Assembly: GCF_003664995.1 (NCBI RefSeq)
Contig: NZ_JFHL01000012.1
Coordinates: 1-51,640 of the forward strand
Source of the DNA: Mesotoga sp. BH458_6_3_2_1
GTDB taxonomy: Bacteria; Thermotogota; Thermotogae; Petrotogales; Kosmotogaceae
DNA: 51,640 nt
Reading direction: 5' to 3'
The notes below the pieces were generated by a model. The model was given only the letters and a program-made list of their open reading frames with translations. It did not search any database and was not told the origin of the DNA. Of the stretch, positions 25,217-34,600 are shown piece after piece. Positions within the stretch are counted from its first letter, which is position 1. Every line of letters starts with the position of its first letter. The position numbers and the translations under genes were made by a program.

Positions 25217-26689
25217 TTGTATGGAAGAGCTGTAGAGTTTCCATCTTCTGGAAGCTGGATAAATGTAGAGCGACCTCTGACTCTAGAGGATCTCAAAGGG
25301 TATGTTGTGCTGTTTGATTTCTGGACATACTGCTGCATAAACTGTATTCATGTGATCCCGGACCTCAAGTGGCTGGAAGAGAAGTACAATGACAGTCCTT
25401 TTCTTGTTATCGGCGTCCACTCAGCGAAGTTTGAGAATGAACGTGAAGAGAGGAGTATTAGAGCCGCTGTCGAGCGTTATGAAATAGAGCATCCAGTTCT
25501 TATCGACAACGAGTATTACCTTTGGGACAGGTATGTGGTTCGCGCCTGGCCGTCCTACGTCTTGATCGGACCCGACGGAAAGATTTTGTCAAAAACCTCG
25601 GGCGAGGGCAAGCGAGATTACCTCTCAAATGAGATTTCCAAAGCTCTCGAGAGTGGGAAGATGAGAGGGATTTTGAGCAACGAGAGAATTCCGCTCACGC
25701 CAAAGGCGTACAAGAGAGATTCGACACTTTCATTTCCGGGGAAGATTGCTTTTGGGGATTCAAAAACGATGTTTATTAGCGATTCTAACAACGATCGGAT
25801 ACTCCTAACGGAGCTTATCTCTCCTTTCGAAGCAAAGATAGTCGATCAGATCGGAGGCTGGAGTAGCGGCTTCGGAGATGGGACTTTCGAAGAAGCGCGC
25901 CTTGACAAGCCTCAGGGCATGGTCTATTCAGAGGGTGTACTCTACATAGCCGATACAGAGAACCATGCAATAAGAAAAGCCGATCTAATAGAAAGAAATC
26001 TAAGGACGATCTCGGGAGACGGTCTTCAGGGATTTAGCTGGCATTTCAGCGGTGAAGCATCTAAGGCGCGGCTTAACTCCCCATGGGATCTCCAATCAGA
26101 CGGAAGGTACCTCTATATAGCAATGGCCGGAATGCACCAGATCTGGAGACTTGATTTGAAGGAGAACACAATTCGTTCATTCGCAGGCAGTGGGGCCGAG
26201 AATATCGTAGACGGTTCGCTGAGTGATGCTAATTTTGCGCAGCCCAGCGGAATATACCTGGATGGCAGGAGTCTTTATGTTGCCGACTCGGAAGTTTCAG
26301 GGATAAGGTATGTTGATCTCGGAGCGGAAAAGGTTCACACGGTTGCCGGGAGCGGACTCTTCTCATTCGGTCATATCGACGGGATCCTCCAAAGGGCCTT
26401 GTTCCAGCATCCGCTGGGCATTCACGGCAATGGTAGATTTCTGTACATTGCCGACACCTACAATCACGCGATAAGAAAGATTGATCTGGGAATCAGGCGT
26501 GTCGAGACGATAATCAAGAATCTAGGAGAGGGAACCTGCACACTGGATGGAGAAAAGTGCTCTACTCTCGGTCTTTTCGAACCGAACGATGTCAAATACA
26601 ATAGCGGGCTGTTGTACATAGCCGACACGAATAATCACTTGATACGAGTTTTCGACGGGAAGGAACTGGTCGAGTTAGTTATTGGTTGA
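25217..26689 (+). CDS. Thioredoxin-like NHL-repeat protein (NHLRC2-like)
   Basis: TTG 25217 is preferred because the long ribosome site GGAAAGAGGTGAT (25200-25212) would overlap the alternative GTG 25208. About 490 residues. Residues 1-150 form a redoxin domain (VVLFDFWTYCCINCIHVIPDLKWLEEKY, with a WCxxC-like CINC; ARAWPSYVLIGPDG type strand). The rest is a six-bladed NHL propeller with repeated LYIADTENHAIRKADL, GRSLYVADSEVSGIRYVDL, FLYIADTYNHAIRKIDL and LLYIADTNNHLIRVFDG. This architecture is that of NHLRC2 and bacterial homologues of unknown biochemical role. No signal peptide is evident. The stop codon TGA is part of the adjoining mosaic repeat. Confidence 0.87.
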   Translation: MYGRAVEFPSSGSWINVERPLTLEDLKGYVVLFDFWTYCCINCIHVIPDLKWLEEKYNDSPFLVIGVHSAKFENEREERSIRAAVERYEIEHPVLIDNEYYLWDRYVVRAWPSYVLIGPDGKILSKTSGEGKRDYLSNEISKALESGKMRGILSNERIPLTPKAYKRDSTLSFPGKIAFGDSKTMFISDSNNDRILLTELISPFEAKIVDQIGGWSSGFGDGTFEEARLDKPQGMVYSEGVLYIADTENHAIRKADLIERNLRTISGDGLQGFSWHFSGEASKARLNSPWDLQSDGRYLYIAMAGMHQIWRLDLKENTIRSFAGSGAENIVDGSLSDANFAQPSGIYLDGRSLYVADSEVSGIRYVDLGAEKVHTVAGSGLFSFGHIDGILQRALFQHPLGIHGNGRFLYIADTYNHAIRKIDLGIRRVETIIKNLGEGTCTLDGEKCSTLGLFEPNDVKYNSGLLYIADTNNHLIRVFDGKELVELVIG

Positions 26690-27925
26690 TTCGCAGGAGG
26701 CCTTCTCAGGTCAACCGTCAACAGTCCACCGTCCTCCGAAAAAGAAGAAGAACCAGAGCAGAAGTGAGGCCGACTTCGTCGGGAAGTAATGCTCGCTTGC
26801 GCGAGGAAGAATAAAACAATAGACGCAAGGCTGGGCAAGAACGGCCCAGGTCGCAATGCCGGCCAAGAACATGCCGGGACGCAAGGCTGGCGAAGATCAC
26901 GCCAGGTCGCAAGGCTGCCTTCGGCAGGAGGCTGTTTTGAAGCCAGTCTGCTGCGCAGGCCAGTCAGGCTCCGCCTGGCCAGTCTCGCCTTTGGCGAGGC
27001 CAGCTCCGGCTACGCCGGGCAAACTAAGACCGTTGAGAAAGAGCGTTGTGGAGAGGTTCGCTGCGCTCACGAGAGAAGAGAGAGAGAGAGAAGAAACCAG
27101 TAAGATTGGTGATGAAACTTACGCTGATTCGCAGGAAACCTCTCAGGTCAACTGTCAACAGTCCACCGTCCTTCGAGAAGAGCACACACCCCACCGCAAG
27201 CGGTCCCCCCCGCTCGAGCGGGGATTAAAGAGCCGGACTTTTTGAAGAACATGCCGGGACGCAAGGCTGGCGAAGATCACGCCAGGTCGCAAGGCTGCCT
27301 TCGGCAGGAGTCGGTTTTGAAGCCAGTCTGCTGCGCAGGCCAGTCACCTTTGGTGGCAAGTCTCGCCTTCGGCGAGGCCAGCTCCGGCTACGCCGGCCAA
27401 ACTAAGACCGTTGAGAAAGAGCGTTGTGGAGAGGTTCGCTGCGCTCACGAGAGAAGAGAGAGAGAGAAGAAACCAGTAAGATTGGTGATGAAACTTACGC
27501 TGATTCGCAGGAAACCTCTCAGGTCAACCGTCACGGGTTCACCGTCCTCCGAGAAGAGCACACACCCCACCGCAAGCGGTCCCCCCCGCTCGAGCGGGGA
27601 TTTAGAAGCCGTCCTTGGTCCTTCGTCCAATAGCATGGACCCGTCCTTCGAAAGAGCAGGAAGAACAGATCCTCGCTCTGGAACGAAGAACAGATTCCCT
27701 CGTCTAACGGCGAACCTTCAACGGCGAACCGTTCAACGATGAACCATTTTCCTTTTGCTCTTACGAACCTCGAACCACCAACCTCCGACCCCGGCCTTTT
27801 TTACAACTCACAACTCGGAACTTGCAACTGATCTTTTGCTCTTTCCTACCCCCTACCTGCTAACCCCAACCTCGGTTTTCAAAGATCAGATCCCGGATCA
27901 AGTCCGGGATGACAATGTGAGAGGC
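26690..27925 (+). repeat. Mosaic hairpin repeat, copy C (tandem double unit)
   Basis: It starts inside the NHL stop codon with the tail module (ATTCGCAGG...CTCAGGTCAACCGTC). The hairpin array 26765-27020 includes CCGAC-TTC-GTCGG, CTCGC/GCGAG, CTGGGC/GGCCCAG, GCCGGC/TGCCGG, CTGGC/GCCAG and CTGCC-TTC-GGCAG. These are followed by CCAGT-linked hairpins, a GA microsatellite, and the block with ACCGC/GCGGT and CCCCGCT/AGCGGGG. A second unit follows with a 380-bp period (identical blocks at 26867 and 27247), in which one arm pair is exchanged (CACC-TTT-GGTG for CAGGC-TCC-GCCTG). The end contains CCCGGATCAAGTCCGGG (27893-27909). Confidence 0.82.
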
Positions 27926-28265
27926 TTGAGAAAGTGCAATGTCCACGGGATGAAGGCCTAGATAGCATTGAGGATCTTGATGGGTCACTTACTTCTGTTT
28001 GCCAGACTCTAGACCCGAGACCCCAGACCCGCTGTCAATCTTGTCTCTACCTGCTAGTCCCAACCCAGGTCTTTGATTGATAGTACCCTTCTGCTATGCT
28101 TGGAAAGGCTGCTGCCTCAGTTGCTTTGCACATGCAAAGAGTCTTCTCCGCTGAAAGAACCAGATGAGTTCTTGATAACCATATGCTCATGGATGAGAGA
28201 AATCAAGTATGTTGGCACGGTGTTGCATCAAGACACTCGACCATAATTGCGGAGAGTGAAAAAAT
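27926..28265. other. Repeat debris and leader of prepilin gene
   Basis: It contains a CTAGACCC/AGACCC-rich stretch (about 28005-28045) related to 47696-47745. It ends in the ribosome site GGAGAGTG of the prepilin gene. No promoter boxes were clear. Confidence 0.4.
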
Positions 28266-29138
28266 ATGAGAGAAGAGTATTCTAGACATTACAGAAGAAG
28301 GGGTTTTTCACTAGTAGAATTGCTGATTGTTCTCTCAGTTGTCGCTGCCCTTATTGCCGTCATCGCTCCCATAGGAACGAATGTACTGCGTAGATCTGCG
28401 GCCGTTTCCGCTGCAAGAGATCTCAAAACGCTCTCGAATGCTTTGTCAAATAGGATCTATCTGGATGGAGAGTTGCCTGATTCGATCAAAGAACTCGGGA
28501 GAAATATCGACTCAACTTCGTTTGGGGCTGCTTGGAAGCAGAATGAAGACGGTGAATACAGCTACTTTGTCTTCACAAACCGCGAAGTTGATTTCGAGAG
28601 TGTGTCGGAGATTCTCACAGATTCAAGGCAGGGAGTTCCTTTCGGAATAGATGATTATGCCTTCCTTGAAGACGGTTTAGAAGAAGACTCGTTGTACTCA
28701 GAAGTGATCTATTACAGCCTTTTAGGACCGGATTCGGTGGCTCCCCTTACGGAATTCGGATCGAGTTTTGAGGAGATAAGCAGTGGTTTAATTCAACTCA
28801 TTATGGATTTTTTTGAAAACCGTGGAAGCTATCCCAGAGATTGGGCCGACTACAGATACGATGATCTTGGTCTTGACAAGGCTTCCTGGACACCTCCAGT
28901 TGACGGGGTGCTTTACAAACCTTCGGGAAGACTTCTAAGAGTAATACCTGATTCCGACCACAAGTTCATCTTCAACTTTCTCGATTCGTCTGATAAGTTT
29001 GAACTTACGAGCAGTTACAACTGGGACCTAATATTCAATATTGGAGATGATTCTTCTGATACCGGGCACTGGTACCTAAACTCTATAGAAGGAAGGAAAG
29101 TCGACATCTCGACCCTAAGAATTGTTAAGGTAAAGTAA
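28266..29138 (+). CDS. Prepilin-like protein (GspG/pilin type)
   Basis: 290 residues, ATG with GGAGAGTG 7 bp upstream. The short basic leader and processing site RRRG|FSLVELLIVLSVVAALIAVIAP have Gly-1, Phe+1 and Glu+5 and the classic SLVELLIVL motif. The predicted globular part is large (~250 residues) and acidic (DDYAFLEDGLEEDSLYSEV, DSDHKFIFNFLDSSDKFELTSSYNWDL). It is separated by 12 kb from the three-gene prepilin cluster but could be assembled by the same machinery. Neither a prepilin peptidase nor an assembly ATPase is in the window. It is monocistronic. Confidence 0.82.
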   Translation: MREEYSRHYRRRGFSLVELLIVLSVVAALIAVIAPIGTNVLRRSAAVSAARDLKTLSNALSNRIYLDGELPDSIKELGRNIDSTSFGAAWKQNEDGEYSYFVFTNREVDFESVSEILTDSRQGVPFGIDDYAFLEDGLEEDSLYSEVIYYSLLGPDSVAPLTEFGSSFEEISSGLIQLIMDFFENRGSYPRDWADYRYDDLGLDKASWTPPVDGVLYKPSGRLLRVIPDSDHKFIFNFLDSSDKFELTSSYNWDLIFNIGDDSSDTGHWYLNSIEGRKVDISTLRIVKVK

Positions 29139-29337
29139 TTGGAGGAAGTATGACTGACCGGGAAGTCTGCCGGTTTGCTGTTGTTCTTTGTGTGCAAGAA
29201 GACCACTCAGATATTTCTTGCAGTTCTGTGAGTAGCGTGAAGAGGTTTTCCTAAGATATCTTCTTGTGTGTTATGTTGAAAGTTCGCTTTCTGGCAATGT
29301 GTTCTATGTCGAGGTTTCCAGATAATGATCTCGAATT

Positions 29338-29518
29338 CTTCGTGAATATCTGGAACGAGCTGTTTCTGGCGTCAATGTTCATCTTCTCGGACGAAAAGAT
29401 GACGGTTCCCGTTGCACTGAACCCCTTCATCTCAAAGGCAGGTATAAGCTGGGATGTCTTAAGCGCGGGACTTGTGCTCTCTCTATTACCGACGATGATA
29501 GTGCTCGCCTTTGCCCAG
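29338..29518 (+). pseudogene. Duplicated fragment of sugar ABC permease gene
   Basis: The 181 bp are colinear, without gaps, with 34354-34534 inside the second permease gene; only about five bases differ. In frame it reads FVNIWNELFLASMFIFSDEK...VALNPFISKAGISWDV...LSLLPTMIVLAFAQ. There is no start, no flanking permease sequence, and both ends join unrelated DNA. It cannot encode a working protein. Confidence 0.9.
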
Positions 29519-30250
29519 CCTTGCGTCCGCCGATGCTTTCCAGCGCATTGCATCTTATGTTTTTTTCTTCTTCCTTCAGCAAAGTGGCTCCTTAATGGTC
29601 ATAAGGTCCTTTGTTGCGCCCTTTTGCTCTTGATCTTAAATCCCCGCTTGAGCCTGACCCACTCTTCCGCTTTTGCCTTACCCTAGACCTAACAACCCCA
29701 GACCCGGCTATTCTGAACGTGATCTGCTTTTTCTCCTTGCTCTTTGAAGTCTCGAAGATGGTTTTTCTCGAAGCGGAGCTCTCCCCATTAATCTCTCCCG
29801 ATCTTGCATTCAGTCCTTCTGAGACACTCTCCGCCACTACGTGGTCCTCCTTCCTCAAGGGAGGATTTGAGAGCAGGATCATCAAGAGCCAGGTAAAGCA
29901 TGTATTGTCAAGGGGGAAGAGAGACCATACGATCTCTAATTAACACCCTAACTTACGAGTAATGATGAGCTCTCGAGAGTTGATTAAAGAGCTCTTCAAG
30001 GCTTTTCCGGATGCCAGATCCTTACTTCACCTCTTTGCTTTTCCTTTCTCTCTACTCTCTGAAAATGGTTTGACTAAGAACGAAGAGCAGATCGTAGCTC
30101 TGGAGGGAAGAACTTCTTTCTTTCCTAACTCGCGTCTTGCTATTACGACGGTAAGCAAAATTGTATATTAAACGCTGCTCAGCAGATTTAATTGGCCTTA
30201 AATGGATATAATGTGACTTGATTTTCCTTTTATTTACTGTGCCAATCGTA

Positions 30251-30282
30251 TATAATATTTAGTAAGAGACTATTACTAAATA
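30251..30282 (+). promoter_or_regulatory. -10 box with overlapping ROK-type operator
   Basis: TATAAT (30251-30256) overlaps a perfect 10-bp inverted repeat TATTTAGTAA (30256-30265), 7-bp spacer, TTACTAAATA (30273-30282). It lies 28 bp before the GTG of the ROK repressor. The symmetry and position suit autoregulation and control of the whole downstream sugar operon. Confidence 0.65.
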
Positions 30283-30310
30283 GGTTTCTTAAGTTGTTTG
30301 AGGTGAGAAA

Positions 30311-31462
30311 GTGATATCCAAGCCAAGCGACCTCAAAGGGAAAAACATCGGAAGAGTCATCCAGCTGCTCCTCGCAAAGCCCGATACTCCAAGGGTTGAG
30401 CTCGCGAGGCAGACAGAGCTCACAAAGACGACGATTTCTTCGATTGTTGCGTCGTTGATTGATCTTGGAATAGCTGAAGAACTTTCGGGAGAGAAGACTG
30501 GTCTTGTAGGCAAGGCTCCGATTCCTGTGAGGATACGAAGTGACGCCGCGACGGTTATTGGCGTGAACCTCGCAAGAGGCAGTACAACAGGTGTGGCCAT
30601 GTCAGCAAGCGGCAAGCCTCTCGCTTCGAGTGTCAAGTCAGTCGCGAACAAGACCAGGGCCGATGCTACGGCCAATCTCTTCGATGTTGTTCAAAGACTG
30701 ATCAATAAGTGTTACAGGAATGAGATCAGGGTAGACGCTATTGGGATCGGGGCTCCCTCCCCACTGGATAAGGAGAAGGGAGTAATCTACTCTCCATTTG
30801 GCCTGAGTGACTGGCGGAATTTTTCGATTGGTGAGATTACGGAGAAGAAGTTTGGTCTTCCCGTCTTTCTCGTTAATGATGGTGATGGCGCGGCCTTTGG
30901 CATGAAATGCTTCGGGAAGTGCAGAGACATCAGTTCTTTTATAAGTCTATATTTTGACGAAGGAATCGGCGCGGGAATAATCCTGAAGGATGAAATCTAC
31001 AGCGGAAGTTTCGGCTATTCAGGAGAGATCAGCTACGCTCTGCTTAAGAGCTTTTGTGATGAGCCAATTGATGACAGCAGCCTGAGTCTGGATACGATTG
31101 TCTCTGCTCTTAACTCTGAGCTTGGAGAGAATCTCGGAAGTATCGATGATTTTCTCTGTAAAGGGTCTGTCTTCAGTCGAAGAATGGCCTCTGTGATCGG
31201 AAGAGTCGGTGATGAATTAGGCCGTATTGCAGCGCTTGTTTCAAACATTTTCGGGCCGGAAGCCGTCGTGGTAAATGGGAAGCTTCTGGATTTTGGAGAG
31301 ATCTTTTTCGAAGCGTTGAGAACCTCTTTCGAATCAAGCCTCTTCTCGGGAGATCAAGTTCGGCTTATAGGAGGTAATAGTGACCAGTTTGAAGCATTCT
31401 CGACCGGAGCCGCCAGCTATGCAATATTCAGTTACTTGATGAGCAAGGCACTAACAGATTAG
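30311..31462 (+). CDS. ROK-family transcriptional repressor (NagC/XylR type)
   Basis: 383 residues, GTG start with GAGGTG 5 bp upstream. The N-terminal winged helix (NIGRVIQLLLAKPDTPRVELARQTELTKTTISSIVASLIDLGIAEE) is followed by the ROK sugar-sensing domain (VIGVNLARGSTTGVAMSASG, AIGIGAPSPLDKEKGVIYSPFGLSDW, FLVNDGDGAAFGMKCFG, YFDEGIGAGIILKDEIYSGSFGYSGEISYALL). The usual zinc motif CxCGxxGC is not present at the expected place. As first gene of the ABC/mannosidase block and next to a palindromic operator, it most likely represses the block until a sugar or glycoside binds. Confidence 0.9.
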   Translation: MISKPSDLKGKNIGRVIQLLLAKPDTPRVELARQTELTKTTISSIVASLIDLGIAEELSGEKTGLVGKAPIPVRIRSDAATVIGVNLARGSTTGVAMSASGKPLASSVKSVANKTRADATANLFDVVQRLINKCYRNEIRVDAIGIGAPSPLDKEKGVIYSPFGLSDWRNFSIGEITEKKFGLPVFLVNDGDGAAFGMKCFGKCRDISSFISLYFDEGIGAGIILKDEIYSGSFGYSGEISYALLKSFCDEPIDDSSLSLDTIVSALNSELGENLGSIDDFLCKGSVFSRRMASVIGRVGDELGRIAALVSNIFGPEAVVVNGKLLDFGEIFFEALRTSFESSLFSGDQVRLIGGNSDQFEAFSTGAASYAIFSYLMSKALTD

Positions 31463-31492
31463 CACCACAAAACTACACAAGGGGGCATGCAA

Positions 31493-32743
31493 ATGAAAAA
31501 GAGAGTCTTTATTTCGCTGCTACTGGTAATGTTGATCGGAGTCTTTTCATTCGGCGTAGTCACGCTCAATTTCATCGAGGTTCTTACGAGTCCTGCGAGG
31601 ACACAGGTAATCAAGGAGATTATCGCAGACTTTGAGGCCAAGAACCCGGATATCAAGATAAATCTCATATCTCCGCCTTATGAGCAGGCCGATCAGAGGG
31701 CAACGCTCATGCTCAATACTAACCAGGCTCTTGACATTATTGAAGTCAGGGACTACACAGTGAAGCAGTTCGTGAACAACGGAAAGCTGGAGAACCTTGA
31801 GAGCTATCTCTCAGGCTGGGAGCACAACGACACTCTCACTTTCGTTGCGAATCAGGCCGCAAGAACTGTAGACAACACTGCTTTCATCGTGCCGCAGTTC
31901 TTCTTCATCAAGGGACTTTTCGTGAGAACGGACGTCCTCGAAGAACTGGGTGTGAACTACATTCCAAAGACGATGAGTGAGCTCGTTGAACTCTGTATAG
32001 AGATCACGGATCCGGACAAGAATCAGTTCGGATTTGGATTCAGGGGAAAGTCCTGGGAGTTCAAATTCTCTGATCTGATCGCCACATCATTCTTGAGCGA
32101 CATCGATGCAGCCAATATCTATAAGACGCAGTCCGGTGATGTCTACTTCGATGACCCGAGGGCTCTTGAAGGACTTAAGATGTATGTGAGACTTTTCGAA
32201 GGTGGAGTCCCCGCTGACGGAATTAACTGGGGATTCAACGAACAGGTCAATGCCTTCGTATCGGGTATCACTCCGTTTCTTATTCAGGATCCGGATACGG
32301 TAGCCCTCGTAGATGAGATGCTTGGAAGAGAGTACTACACCGTAGTACCGGTTCCAGTAGGTCCTTCGGGGAAAGCTTATCTGGACTATGGATTCAGTGG
32401 ACTGGGAATCCCTTCATACTCAAAGCACAAGGAAGAGGCGTGGGAATTCATTAAGTATATCTCTAGCCCTGAGGTTAACGCGTACTACAGCAAGAGTTAC
32501 GGCCCGCTTCCAATCCATTCTTCCACATACGAGAATGATCCGTATTTCAGTTCCGGCGTCTACACGGCATGGAGTTACATGATGAGTCATCCGGAGAAGT
32601 ACATCTTCGCGTCGTACCCTCTAGACTCCGAAAAGTGGCCAGGTTGGCCCGAGATTCACCAGCAGGATATGCAGTCACTGCTTCTCGGCGACACAACGAT
32701 CGAAGCCGTTGCTGCCAAATGGGCTGAGTACTGGGCAGACTGA
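31493..32743 (+). CDS. Sugar ABC transporter substrate-binding protein
   Basis: 416 residues; ATG 31493 chosen because GGGGG lies 7 bp upstream (ATG 31487 is 1 bp away). Signal peptide KKRVFISLLLVMLIGVFSFG without a lipobox cysteine. Family-1 extracellular solute-binding features: FIEVLTSPARTQVIKEIIADFEAKNPDIKINLI, DQRATLMLNTNQALDIIEV, GLGIPSYSKHKEEAWEFIKYISSPEVNAYYSKSYGPLPI. It delivers a sugar or oligosaccharide to the two permeases encoded next. A terminator-like hairpin follows it, which would make this the most abundant product of the operon. Confidence 0.92.
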   Translation: MKKRVFISLLLVMLIGVFSFGVVTLNFIEVLTSPARTQVIKEIIADFEAKNPDIKINLISPPYEQADQRATLMLNTNQALDIIEVRDYTVKQFVNNGKLENLESYLSGWEHNDTLTFVANQAARTVDNTAFIVPQFFFIKGLFVRTDVLEELGVNYIPKTMSELVELCIEITDPDKNQFGFGFRGKSWEFKFSDLIATSFLSDIDAANIYKTQSGDVYFDDPRALEGLKMYVRLFEGGVPADGINWGFNEQVNAFVSGITPFLIQDPDTVALVDEMLGREYYTVVPVPVGPSGKAYLDYGFSGLGIPSYSKHKEEAWEFIKYISSPEVNAYYSKSYGPLPIHSSTYENDPYFSSGVYTAWSYMMSHPEKYIFASYPLDSEKWPGWPEIHQQDMQSLLLGDTTIEAVAAKWAEYWAD

Positions 32744-32773
32744 TTAAGAACTGAAAGAGACTGACTAAAGATT

Positions 32774-32821
32774 CGGCACGGCGGAAAAAGACTCAATGAT
32801 TTCGACGCCGTGCCGTTTTTC
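32774..32821 (+). terminator. Strong hairpin with T-tract after binding-protein gene
   Basis: CGGCACGGCG (32774-32783) and CGCCGTGCCG (32806-32815) form a perfect 10-bp stem with a 22-nt loop, followed by TTTTTC. It lies inside the operon, so it is probably a partial terminator that lowers permease expression. Confidence 0.8.
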
Positions 32822-32858
32822 TGAAATATACAGACCGGTCTACTGAGAGGTGTTGGAT

Positions 32859-33743
32859 TTGAGAAAGAGCTTCTGGAAGTTTTTCATAATGATGATTCCA
32901 GCTTTCATCCTCCTGATCGTTTTTACGTACACTCCCATTATTCGCGGTGGAGTTATGGCCTTTCAACGCTACAATATGTTCGACCTCTCTAAGATAGGGT
33001 TCATAGGGTTTGGCAACTTTGAGGCAATAATAAACGATCGCAATTTCGATTTCTTCAAAATAGTTGTCAACACCCTGGTGTGGGTCTTTTTCTCTCTGGT
33101 GTTCCAGTTTGGTCTTGGCTTTGGTCTTGCCCTTCTGATGAGAAAGCCCTTCAAGGGCAGAGGGATCTATTCGGCCTTAGTATTCTATCCGTGGGCCGTG
33201 TCGGGTTTTGCTATAGGCCTTATCTGGGCGTGGATGTTCAACGGCCAGTTTGGGATAGTCAATGACATTCTTGTGAGGCTGGGGATAATAAGTAATCCTA
33301 TTGGCTTCCTTTCGAATCCCAAGTATGCGATGATGTCAGTAATAATAGCCAACGTCTGGTATGGGATCCCCTACTTCGCCATTATGCTGCTGGCAGCTCT
33401 TCAATCGGTTCCGAACGAGCTTTACGAGGCGTCTAGAATCGATGGCGCCAACAGGTTCAAGCAATTGTTCAAAATAACCATACCTTACATAAGGCCTACC
33501 ATTATCAGTACGGTCCTTCTAAGAACTATGTGGATAATGAATTTCCCGGAGATAATCTATGGAATGACCGGCGGAGGGCCGGCCAACTCGACGCAAATAT
33601 TGGCGACTCACATGATAAATAGGATCTACCAGTTTTATGATTACGGTCAGGGCGCGGCGATTGGCTTCATAATAATGTCGATGCTTTTGCTGTACGCGAT
33701 TGTGTTCCTGAAAATCTCTTCCCGAAAGGAGGTTACCGTATGA
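32859..33743 (+). CDS. Sugar ABC permease (MalF-like)
   Basis: About 294 residues from TTG 32859 (AGAGG 8 bp upstream; GTG 32850 overlaps that site). Six membrane segments starting with FFIMMIPAFILLIVFTYTPI. The cytoplasmic EAA loop that contacts the ATPase reads ELYEASRIDGANRFKQLFKITIPYIRP. It pairs with the next gene product as the heterodimeric channel of a carbohydrate-uptake (CUT1) importer. No ATPase gene is present in the window, so a shared MsmX-type ATPase is likely. Confidence 0.9.
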   Translation: MRKSFWKFFIMMIPAFILLIVFTYTPIIRGGVMAFQRYNMFDLSKIGFIGFGNFEAIINDRNFDFFKIVVNTLVWVFFSLVFQFGLGFGLALLMRKPFKGRGIYSALVFYPWAVSGFAIGLIWAWMFNGQFGIVNDILVRLGIISNPIGFLSNPKYAMMSVIIANVWYGIPYFAIMLLAALQSVPNELYEASRIDGANRFKQLFKITIPYIRPTIISTVLLRTMWIMNFPEIIYGMTGGGPANSTQILATHMINRIYQFYDYGQGAAIGFIIMSMLLLYAIVFLKISSRKEVTV

Positions 33744-34579
33744 AGGCGCTCATGAAGGTTACTGGCAAAATATTGAAAGCGCTCGCCCTCGGGCTCTATC
33801 TTGTGGCTGCGTTATTGCCCCTCTATTGGGTAGTGGTGACATCCTTCAAGGGTTCAAGAGAGATCTATACTTTTCCGCTGAAGTATCTTCCTGAGAAGCT
33901 GTCATTTGAGAGTTACGCCAAGCTCTTTGGCTTCGCAAATTTCGGCGTGTACTTCCGAAACAGCGCAATAGTGGCGCTTGCAGCGGCCTTAGTTGCCATG
34001 CTTATATCTATGTTCAGCGGCTATGCTCTTTCTCGAATTCAGGCGAAGAAATTCAGGAACGGCACATTGCTTGCCATGTACTTCACGCAGATGGTGCCAC
34101 CGTTCATACTTATGGCCCCGCTGTTCGTAATGCTCGCGAATTACGGGATGACTGATAGACTTTCTACGTTGTTCATCCTCTATGTGACCATGGTAATTGC
34201 TTTCAGCACTATCATGTCAAAGAGCTTTTTTGACAGGATCCCCGTTTCGCTGGAGGAAGCCGCAGTGATTGACGGCTGTAATACTTTGCAGGCAATGTTC
34301 AAAGTTGTATTTCCCCTCACGAGACCGGGACTGGCGGCGATTTTCAGTTTTGCCTTCGTGAATATCTGGAACGAGCTGTTTCTGGCGTCAATGTTCATCT
34401 TCTCTGACGAAAAGATGACGGTTCCCGTTGCGCTGAACTCCTTCATCTCAAAGGCAGGTATAAGCTGGGATGTCTTAAGCGCAGGACTTGTGCTCTCTCT
34501 ATTACCGACGATGATAGTGTTCGCCTTTGCCCAGAAATACATAATTGCCGGACTCACCGAAGGCGCAATAAAAGGATAA
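33740..34579 (+). CDS. Sugar ABC permease (MalG-like)
   Basis: 279 residues; starts in an ATGA overlap with the upstream permease, with AAAGGAGG before it. Six membrane segments; the EAA loop is VSLEEAAVIDGCNTLQAMFKVVFPLTRPG. The C-terminal half (from FVNIWNELFLASMFIFSDEK) has a nearly identical fragment 5 kb upstream at 29338-29518. It is the second subunit of the CUT1 importer. Confidence 0.92.
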   Translation: MKALMKVTGKILKALALGLYLVAALLPLYWVVVTSFKGSREIYTFPLKYLPEKLSFESYAKLFGFANFGVYFRNSAIVALAAALVAMLISMFSGYALSRIQAKKFRNGTLLAMYFTQMVPPFILMAPLFVMLANYGMTDRLSTLFILYVTMVIAFSTIMSKSFFDRIPVSLEEAAVIDGCNTLQAMFKVVFPLTRPGLAAIFSFAFVNIWNELFLASMFIFSDEKMTVPVALNSFISKAGISWDVLSAGLVLSLLPTMIVFAFAQKYIIAGLTEGAIKG

Positions 34580-34600
34580 AGAGATTGGAGGATTTTGAGG

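Larger units (their letters stand above)
29139..30310. other. 1.2 kb non-coding with repeat debris
   Basis: It holds a copied fragment of the downstream permease gene (29338-29518), then low-information sequence with pieces of the mosaic repeat (AATCCCCGCTTGAGC at about 29639, CTAGACC-type stretch 29683-29705, CTCTGGAGGGAAGAAC-like piece about 30100). The promoter/operator of the ROK regulator lies at 30251-30282. No intact gene. Confidence 0.5.

Noticed and set aside
27445-27636. Minus-strand frames such as MLLDEGPRTASKSPLERGG
   Set aside because: These lie within the ACCGC/GCGGT repeat block and recur with every copy; they are not genes.
26690-27925. CRISPR-like array
   Set aside because: Short regular modules are present, but the constant parts are linkers and loops while the palindromes vary; there are no 25-40-bp direct repeats with unique spacers and no cas genes.
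29611-29943. 110-codon plus-strand frame
   Set aside because: Proline/serine/leucine-rich translation of pyrimidine-rich repeat debris, without ribosome site.
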